From assembly GCA_028715865.1 (NCBI GenBank), contig JAQUQY010000027.1, positions 1 through 12,012 of the forward strand: DNA of 12,012 nucleotides. Direction: 5' to 3'. The first letter of the stretch is position 1. Each line of letters opens with the position of its first letter. The notes under the pieces are model-generated. The model did no database searches, had not been told where the DNA came from, and was given only the letters and a program-made list of their open reading frames with translations. The position numbers were made by a program, and so were the translations under genes. The stretch is from Syntrophales bacterium (GTDB lineage: Bacteria; Desulfobacterota; Syntrophia; Syntrophales; UBA2210). Below, piece by piece: positions 6,593 to 12,012 of the stretch.

Positions 6593-7864
6593 TTGGAATA
6601 TCCGATCACGTTCAACCTTGTAATATTGCTGGTTTTGCTTGTCACGTCGGCCATTCTTTCGGGTTCGGAGGCCTCCTTTTTCTCTCTGACCCACCTTCAC
6701 CTTCACAAAATGAAAGAGGACGGACTGCCCTTCACGGGATTCGTCCAGAGACTGCTCGACAGGCCGCGACGGCTTCTGATCACAATAATGGTTTGCAACG
6801 AGTCGGCCAATATAGTCAGCGCGTCCATAGCCACATCTCTTCTGATATTTCTGGTGGGGTCGAAAGGCACCTGGATGGCGATCGCCATAACCACTGCTTT
6901 CATAATGATTTTCGGCGAGACGATTCCCAAAACCCTTGCTCTGACATATCCCCGAAGGTACGCCTCTGCCGTAGTGCTTCCCCTTACGCTGGTGTCGAAG
7001 ATAGTCCTTCCCGCTGTCTGGTTTCTGGAAAAACTTTCCGATTTTGTAGTTCGGGCTTCGGTCGGAAAGACCTTCGACAGCACTCCATCGGTAATGGAAG
7101 AAGATTTCAAGACCCTCGTGGAAGCGGGGCATAAAGAAGGAGCCATAGAGGAAGCCGAGAAGGAGCTTATTCACAGGGTATTCGAGCTTGCCGAAACGAA
7201 AGTAGCCGACATCATGACACCCAGGGTTGATATGTTCTGTCTTCCCCTTTCCATGGACAACGACGCAATGGAAGAGGCCGTACTGGCCCGAAGACACACC
7301 CGTATCCCTGTGTATGGCGCCGACAAGGATGACATTCTCGGCATCCTTTACACAAAGCATTTTCTGTCGGAGCGGTTGAAAAGAAAAACTGTAAATGTCA
7401 AGTGGATTACCAAAAAGCCATATTTTGTTCCCGAGGAGCGTCCGGCCCACAGTATGCTTTCGGACTTCAAGATCAGAAAAATCCAGATGGCTATAGTGGT
7501 AGACGAGTATGGCGGGGTTTCGGGACTTGTTACTCTCACGGACCTGCTTAACAGCCTTTTCGGAAATATCGACCGGGAAAGGGCTTTCCGGGAAAAGATG
7601 ATTCAGCAGATTAGCGAACGTACCTATGGGGTTTCCGGTATGCTGATGATAGAAGATTTCAACGAACTTATGGGAGCCTCTCTACCTACGGATGACTTCG
7701 ATACCATCGGCGGATTCGTTCTTCACCTCTTCGGACAGCTTCCATCGGCGGGAGAGCGTGTATCCTTTGAATCCTACACCTTCAGGGCGGATGAAATCAG
7801 TCAGACACGGATTTCATGGCTAACTGTCGAGGTAAACGAAGAGGAGGATTTAAATGATAAATGA
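6593..7864 (+). CDS. CNNM/CorC-family membrane protein with CBS pair (first of tandem)
   Basis: Integral inner-membrane protein of the DUF21-CBS-CorC_HlyC architecture. Relatives are implicated in Mg2+ (or other divalent cation) transport; older annotations say hemolysin. The 423 residues contain hydrophobic segments within 5-150 (DUF21), the first-helix motif LSGSEAS at 22-28, CNESANI at 68-74, FGETIPK at 107-113, a CBS pair at about 204-260 and 268-322 with the canonical VVDEYGG at 302-308, and a CorC_HlyC domain at about 335-418. The start is TTG at 6593: a stop codon lies immediately upstream in frame, and the next ATG (residue 40) would remove the first membrane helix. GAAGGGG at 6573-6579 is the only SD-like stretch and is 13 nt away. 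The stop codon overlaps the next gene by 11 nt. The transported ion is not determinable here. Confidence 0.9.
   Translation: MEYPITFNLVILLVLLVTSAILSGSEASFFSLTHLHLHKMKEDGLPFTGFVQRLLDRPRRLLITIMVCNESANIVSASIATSLLIFLVGSKGTWMAIAITTAFIMIFGETIPKTLALTYPRRYASAVVLPLTLVSKIVLPAVWFLEKLSDFVVRASVGKTFDSTPSVMEEDFKTLVEAGHKEGAIEEAEKELIHRVFELAETKVADIMTPRVDMFCLPLSMDNDAMEEAVLARRHTRIPVYGADKDDILGILYTKHFLSERLKRKTVNVKWITKKPYFVPEERPAHSMLSDFKIRKIQMAIVVDEYGGVSGLVTLTDLLNSLFGNIDRERAFREKMIQQISERTYGVSGMLMIEDFNELMGASLPTDDFDTIGGFVLHLFGQLPSAGERVSFESYTFRADEISQTRISWLTVEVNEEEDLNDK
7841..7847 (+). promoter_or_regulatory. strong ribosome binding site of the second CNNM gene
   Basis: GAGGAGG lies 6 nt before the ATG at 7854 and is embedded in the last codons of the first CNNM gene. 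It fixes the start and supports coupled translation of the two paralogues. Confidence 0.8.
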
Positions 7865-9167
7865 CCTCCTCGGCCTGGGCCTTCATGTTTTCATACTTGT
7901 GCTGATCCTCATTATCCTGGAGGGGCTCTTTTCGGGAGGAGAAATCGCCCTTATATCCTGTGATAACTATCGAGTAGAACAAAAAGCCACCGCTGGATCA
8001 TCGTCTGCAAAGATTGCCCTGAAACTCCTTGAGAGACCGGAGCGGTTTTTCACTACAACCCTCACAGGGACTGCCCTCTGCCAGATAACTAACACGGCTA
8101 TAGTAACGAGCCTTTTCATTTCACTTTGGGGGCCGGAAAAGGGAGCCATAACCGCGAGTTTAGTCATGGTGCCCATGCTTCTCATCTTCGGGGAAATGCT
8201 GCCGAAGAGCCTCTTCCAACACCATGCCGACAGAGTGGCGCCCAGGATCGCATGGTTTATATGGGCGGCTTCCATTCTATTCTATCCCATAGTGGCAGTG
8301 CTTTCCCGTATTGCCAGGTCCGCCCTTTATGCCTTTTCGAAGCGCACGGGTCTCCTTTACACTCCCTACATAACCCGTGCGGGGCTGGAATCACTGCTTC
8401 AAAAGGACAGCGAATCCACGGACATCACCAGTGCGGAGCGGGATATGATACAAAGAGTCCTGGATTTTTCTGAATACACCGCCGATGAAATCATGGTGCC
8501 TCTTTCTAATGTCTCTGTAGCGCCTCTTAATATAACACTGGGGGAAGCAGCCCGCATAATAGAGGAAAAAAACTACTCCAGAATACCTGTTTACGAGAAG
8601 GAGGCCTTCAACATCATAGGTATTGTAGATGCCTTTGACCTCATGGCCGAACTGGCGCGGAAGGGGCCGGAGGCGCCCCTGGCAGGTGAAGGCCATGCTG
8701 AAGTGCTGCGTGACATTCTTTATGTTCCCGAGAAAAAACAGGCCAGCGAGCTCTTTTTTGAACTTCAGCGACATGGTGAACACATGGCTGCCGTGGTGGA
8801 CGAATACGGTGGGACCGTGGGCATAGTAACGCTTGAAGATATTCAAGAAGAGATAGTGGGTGACATCGACGATGGTGAACAGTCGGACTCGGCAACCTCT
8901 ATAAGGAAAACAGGCCCGGGACGTTATCTTGTAGACGGAAAGATCAAAATTGACTACCTGCGGGAAAAGCTGGCCATCGAGGTTCCCGAGGGGGATTACG
9001 AAACGCTGGGAGGTTTTCTCCTCGCAGTCTCGGGTAAAATTCCGAAACGGAGAGATTCTTACAGGCTTGGAGAGGTTCTTTTAGTAATAGAAGAGGCAGA
9101 CGCGCGGTCTATCAGGAAAATTATCATCCTTGTACCGCCCGGGGCAGGACCGCTGAAAAAGGAGTAA
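7854..9167 (+). CDS. CNNM/CorC-family membrane protein with CBS pair (second of tandem)
   Basis: Paralogue of the preceding gene with the same order: DUF21 membrane region (about 1-190), CBS pair (about 208-265 and 283-335, VVDEYGG at 314-320) and CorC_HlyC domain (about 350-430); 437 residues. Its membrane motifs differ: the first helix has FSGGE at 26-30 instead of SGSE, the CN(x3)N stretch of the first protein reads CQITN, while FGEMLPK at 112-118 is kept. Proteins of this family work as dimers through their CBS domains, so a heterodimer with the upstream product is plausible but inferred. A run of charged residues (DDGEQSD) separates the CBS and CorC_HlyC domains. The gene overlaps its predecessor by 11 nt and is followed after 8 nt by the glmU-like gene, so the three are probably one operon. 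Cation transport is the family expectation, not demonstrated. Confidence 0.9.
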   Translation: MINDLLGLGLHVFILVLILIILEGLFSGGEIALISCDNYRVEQKATAGSSSAKIALKLLERPERFFTTTLTGTALCQITNTAIVTSLFISLWGPEKGAITASLVMVPMLLIFGEMLPKSLFQHHADRVAPRIAWFIWAASILFYPIVAVLSRIARSALYAFSKRTGLLYTPYITRAGLESLLQKDSESTDITSAERDMIQRVLDFSEYTADEIMVPLSNVSVAPLNITLGEAARIIEEKNYSRIPVYEKEAFNIIGIVDAFDLMAELARKGPEAPLAGEGHAEVLRDILYVPEKKQASELFFELQRHGEHMAAVVDEYGGTVGIVTLEDIQEEIVGDIDDGEQSDSATSIRKTGPGRYLVDGKIKIDYLREKLAIEVPEGDYETLGGFLLAVSGKIPKRRDSYRLGEVLLVIEEADARSIRKIIILVPPGAGPLKKE

Positions 9168-9175
9168 CCTTACTC

Positions 9176-9934
9176 GTGACGCATAAACCGAAAGACCGCA
9201 AGATTGCCGCTGTGATTCTCGCCGCCGGTAAAGGAACCAGAATGAATTCCAACATGGCCAAGGTTCTCCATCCAATCTGTGGGAAGCCGATGGCAGCCTA
9301 TCCCATCGAGGCGGCCCTTGCCCTGGGGGCTGACAAAACAGTTGTCGTTATAGGACACCAGGCCCAGGCCGTAAGGAACGCCCTCAAAGATTACGTTGTC
9401 CTTTACGCCTACCAGCAAAGACAGCTGGGAACGGGCCATGCCGTTCTCCAATCCCTGCCCGCGCTGGAGAACTTTTACGGAACAGTCCTGATTCTGTGCG
9501 GAGACGTACCCCTTCTTCTTCTTTCAACCTTGAAAAGTCTCATTGATTGCCATTGGAGGAGCGCCGCCCATGTGACTGTTCTCACCGCCACGCCACCCGA
9601 CGCGGGCGGATACGGCAGGGTCATAAAGGACAAAGAGCAGCGGGTGCTTCGGATTGTTGAGGAGCGGGATGCCGGGGAAGAAGAAAAAAGGGTTTCCGAA
9701 ATCAACACAGGCATTTATTGCGTTGAAAGCAATTTTCTTTTCGAAGCCCTCGGTTCCATAGGAGACGATAACGTCCAGAAGGAATACTATCTTACTGATA
9801 TCGTTGAAATAGCCGTGAAAAAAAACATCGAGGCAAGGGCCTTTCACTTGTCAGATTACCGGGAAGCCATGGGAATAAATACTGTGGAGCAACTCAAGGA
9901 GGCTGACAGGATTATGGCGTCACGCTCGCGATGA
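9176..9934 (+). CDS. GlmU N-terminal-type UDP-GlcNAc pyrophosphorylase, stand-alone nucleotidyltransferase
   Basis: Cytoplasmic nucleotidyltransferase resembling the uridylyltransferase half of GlmU, which makes UDP-GlcNAc from GlcNAc-1-phosphate and UTP for peptidoglycan and LPS. The 252 residues show the nucleotide loop LAAGKGTRM at 15-23, Lys29 in MAKVLH, QLGTGHA, the metal-binding Asp110 in CGDVPL, GYGRV, EINTGIY, and Asn235 in MGIN, equivalent to the second Mg2+ ligand of E. coli GlmU (Asn227). The protein stops where the left-handed beta-helix acetyltransferase domain of full-length GlmU (about 455 residues) would begin, and the downstream bases encode no such hexapeptide repeats in any frame I checked. 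The start is GTG at 9176; AAGGAG at 9159-9164 inside the previous gene's end is the likely SD. Another sugar-nucleotide pyrophosphorylase role is possible. Confidence 0.85.
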   Translation: MTHKPKDRKIAAVILAAGKGTRMNSNMAKVLHPICGKPMAAYPIEAALALGADKTVVVIGHQAQAVRNALKDYVVLYAYQQRQLGTGHAVLQSLPALENFYGTVLILCGDVPLLLLSTLKSLIDCHWRSAAHVTVLTATPPDAGGYGRVIKDKEQRVLRIVEERDAGEEEKRVSEINTGIYCVESNFLFEALGSIGDDNVQKEYYLTDIVEIAVKKNIEARAFHLSDYREAMGINTVEQLKEADRIMASRSR

Positions 9935-9952
9935 ATACGGCAGGTATAGTGG

Positions 9953-9981
9953 TTGACTTAGCGGGTCAATGCTGGTAGTAA
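9953..9981 (+). promoter_or_regulatory. possible promoter/inverted repeat upstream of ppsA
   Basis: TTGACT (9953-9958) is followed after 17 bp by TAGTAA (9976-9981), a poor -10 with 3 of 6 matches. The -35 overlaps an inverted repeat TTGAC (9953-9957)-N7-GTCAA (9965-9969), which could be an operator. The gap between the glmU-like stop and ppsA is 84 nt and has no terminator, so read-through from upstream is also possible. Confidence 0.3.
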
Positions 9982-10005
9982 GTCTAGCGATTATATGAAC
10001 CTTAA

Positions 10006-10012
10006 GAGGAGG
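10006..10012 (+). promoter_or_regulatory. ribosome binding site of ppsA
   Basis: GAGGAGG lies 6 nt upstream of the ATG at 10019 and defines that start codon. Confidence 0.8.
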
Positions 10013-10018
10013 TTTTTC

Positions 10019-12012
10019 ATGGAAGATACCAGGTTGATCATATGGTTTGATGATCTCCGGCTTGATGATATTCCACAGGTCGGCGGAAAGAACGCCTCCC
10101 TCGGCGAGATGAGGCGTGAACTTGCTCCCAAGGGAGTCAGCATTCCAGACGGTTTTGCCGTTACCGCCCATGCCTACCGCTACCTTCTTGAGTCAGCGGG
10201 TATTTCCAGGAAAATTGAAAAGCTTCTTTCCGATCTGGACACACATGACCTTAAAAGCCTTGCCGACAAAGGATCCAAAATCCGGTCCCTGATTTACAAC
10301 GCCTCCCTTCCGAAGGATCTGGAGGAGGCGATTAAGGAGGCTTATAGGCATCTCTGCAAGGAATATGGCAAGAATACCGACGTTGCCGTCCGCAGCTCCG
10401 CCACGGCGGAGGACCTGCCCGACGCGAGTTTCGCGGGCCAGCAGGAAACCTTCCTGAACATACGTGGGGTGGATGCCGTCATAGATGCCTGCAGGAAATG
10501 CTTTGCTTCCCTTTTCACCAATCGCGCAATTTCCTACCGGGTCGACAAGAACTTCGATCACATGTCGGTGTCACTTTCCATCGGCGTTCAGAAAATGGTC
10601 CGTTCGGACATTGGTTCGTCCGGCGTCATTTTCTCCATCGACACGGAATCGGGTTTTAAGGACGCCATACTCATAACCGGTTCCTGGGGCCTAGGTGAAA
10701 CCGTGGTTCAGGGCACCGTAAGTCCCGATGAATTCTACGTTTTTAAACCAACTCTCAGGCAGGGGTTCAGGCCCATAGTTCAGAAGAAGCTCGGCACCAA
10801 GGAAGTCAAGATGATTTACGGGAACAGCAAGGGCGCGTCCACGAAGACAGTTCCCGTGTCTGTATCGGACCGCAGAAGGTTCTGCATCACAGATGACGAG
10901 ATCATCAAGCTCTCCGAGTGGACAATGATAATTGAAGACCACTATTCTCAACAGGCAGGATATTTCAAGCCTATGGATATCGAGTGGGGCAAGGACGGTA
11001 AAACGGGAGAGATTTTCATTCTTCAGGCAAGGCCGGAGACGGTTCAGTCCCAGAAAGACGCCAATGTTCTGGAAACCTACGAACTGCTTGAAAAGAAATC
11101 CCCCCTTGTCACGGGAACGGCCGTTGGAGCGAAAATAGGCGCCGGTCCGGCGAATGTAATACACAAAGTAAGTGAAATCAGAAATTTCAAGGCAGGGCAG
11201 GTGCTGGTAACGGACATGACTGATCCCGACTGGGAACCTATCATGAAGATAGCCGCGGCAATCGTCACCAACAAGGGAGGCCGTACCTGTCACGCCGCCA
11301 TCGTGAGTCGCGAGCTGGGCGTTCCCTGTATCGTAGGAACCTCCAATGGAACGGATAAGCTCGAAGGCGTCAAGGAAGTCACCGTATCCTGCGCCGAAGG
11401 TGAAGAGGGCAGGGTTTATGATGGAATACTAAAGTTCAACGTGGACCGCATCAGTCTCGAAGAGCTGAAACGGCCGAAAACGCAGATCATGCTCAACATT
11501 GGAAACCCGGACATGGCCTTCAATTACGCTTCCATTCCCAATGACGGGGTAGGCCTGGCGCGCCTGGAATTCATCATCAGCAACATCCAGATACATCCCA
11601 TGGCGCTTATAGACTTCGACAGGGTTACGAACAAGAGGGTAAAAAAGCAGATAGAGACTCTTACCTGGGGTTACGATACGAAAGGCGACTTCTTTGTTGA
11701 CAGACTGGCCCAGGGCGTTGCCAAGATAGCGGCCGCCTATTATCCCAATGACGTTATCGTCCGGATGAGCGATTTTAAGAGCAATGAATACGCCAACCTC
11801 CTGGGCGGCAGCTTCTTCGAAGCCGACGAGGAGAATCCAATGATCGGCTTCCGGGGCGCCTCTCGCTACTATGACGATCGCTACAGGGAAGGTTTCGCGC
11901 TGGAATGCAAGGCCATGAAAAAAGTGCGTGACGAAATGGGCCTTTCCAACGTGAAGCTGATGATACCATTCTGCCGTACCGTGGATGAGGGCAAAAAGGT
12001 AATCGAGGTCAT
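10019..12012 (+). CDS. ppsA: phosphoenolpyruvate synthase (pyruvate, water dikinase), truncated by window end
   Basis: Cytoplasmic enzyme converting pyruvate, ATP and water to PEP, AMP and phosphate for gluconeogenesis. Some 664 codons are visible of about 790. In order: the N-terminal ATP-grasp domain starting IIWFDDLRLDDIPQVGGKNASLG, with RSSATAEDLPDASFAGQQ from Arg125; the mobile phosphohistidine domain with GGRTCHAAIVSRELGVP and catalytic His425 (His421 in E. coli); and the C-terminal TIM barrel with LARLEF (Arg515, equivalent to Arg511) and the SDFKSNEYANLLGG and DEENPMIGFRGASRY blocks. The remaining C-terminus, including the catalytic Cys expected near residue 755, lies beyond the right edge. 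No defect is seen in the visible part. PEP synthase rather than PPDK is supported by the near-colinear match to E. coli PpsA spacing. A PpsR-type regulator is not present in the window. Confidence 0.96.
   Translation, partial: MEDTRLIIWFDDLRLDDIPQVGGKNASLGEMRRELAPKGVSIPDGFAVTAHAYRYLLESAGISRKIEKLLSDLDTHDLKSLADKGSKIRSLIYNASLPKDLEEAIKEAYRHLCKEYGKNTDVAVRSSATAEDLPDASFAGQQETFLNIRGVDAVIDACRKCFASLFTNRAISYRVDKNFDHMSVSLSIGVQKMVRSDIGSSGVIFSIDTESGFKDAILITGSWGLGETVVQGTVSPDEFYVFKPTLRQGFRPIVQKKLGTKEVKMIYGNSKGASTKTVPVSVSDRRRFCITDDEIIKLSEWTMIIEDHYSQQAGYFKPMDIEWGKDGKTGEIFILQARPETVQSQKDANVLETYELLEKKSPLVTGTAVGAKIGAGPANVIHKVSEIRNFKAGQVLVTDMTDPDWEPIMKIAAAIVTNKGGRTCHAAIVSRELGVPCIVGTSNGTDKLEGVKEVTVSCAEGEEGRVYDGILKFNVDRISLEELKRPKTQIMLNIGNPDMAFNYASIPNDGVGLARLEFIISNIQIHPMALIDFDRVTNKRVKKQIETLTWGYDTKGDFFVDRLAQGVAKIAAAYYPNDVIVRMSDFKSNEYANLLGGSFFEADEENPMIGFRGASRYYDDRYREGFALECKAMKKVRDEMGLSNVKLMIPFCRTVDEGKKVIEV

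Noticed and set aside
6563..7450. 295-residue minus-strand open frame
   Set aside because: It is the longest antisense frame but lies opposite the first CNNM gene, whose DUF21 and CBS motifs are clear. The antisense product looks like low-complexity shadow sequence.
9935..10018. Frameshifted remnant of a GlmU acetyltransferase domain
   Set aside because: The 84-nt gap is too short, shows no hexapeptide-repeat pattern in any frame and is followed directly by a well-formed ppsA start.

Overview
The window looks like chromosomal sequence from a Gram-negative bacterium. Gene content and protein style suggest a Desulfobacterota-type (former Deltaproteobacteria) anaerobe, but this rests on the proteins alone and is only moderately secure. 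Coding density is high, genes are tightly packed, and I see no insertion sequences, phage genes, CRISPR arrays, tRNAs or rRNAs. The first 11 bases equal the 3' end of the Illumina adapter, and UvrB homology stops exactly there. The left edge is therefore an uncleaned assembly end rather than genome sequence, which points to a draft or metagenome contig.

Layout: (1) 12-1234, minus strand: the N-terminal 407 codons of uvrB (excision repair helicase subunit), cut off by the contig end. (2) 1235-1406: a divergent intergenic region with a candidate promoter for each direction. (3) 1407-6296, plus strand: a three-gene unit encoding an FAD-linked oxidase of the alkyl-DHAP synthase family, a GlpD-type glycerol-3-phosphate dehydrogenase, and an FGGY-family kinase. 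(4) 6297-6592: the only long non-coding stretch, holding a weak terminator-like hairpin, a perfect 12-bp palindrome, a tandem 8-bp repeat and a promoter candidate. (5) 6593-9934: two tandem CNNM/CorC-type membrane proteins with overlapping ends, followed by a nucleotidyltransferase that matches only the N-terminal uridylyltransferase half of GlmU. (6) 10019 to the right edge: phosphoenolpyruvate synthase ppsA, cut off by the window end after 664 codons.

How the genes may work together: the central unit converges on the glycerol-3-phosphate/dihydroxyacetone-phosphate node. The kinase would supply a phosphorylated polyol or sugar, GlpD would oxidise G3P to DHAP and feed electrons to quinone, and the AGPS-like enzyme would act on a DHAP-derived or related substrate. 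Ether-lipid precursor synthesis is the most interesting reading. However, two active-site departures (SHQH in place of SHHH in the oxidase, and Arg-Gly in place of the Arg-Glu glycerol motif in the kinase) leave the true substrates open. The downstream block combines probable Mg2+ or other cation transport, amino-sugar nucleotide supply and gluconeogenesis, and looks like ordinary housekeeping.

I found no clearly novel defence or mobile system. The best leads are the AGPS-like/GlpD/FGGY unit and the stand-alone GlmU pyrophosphorylase domain.
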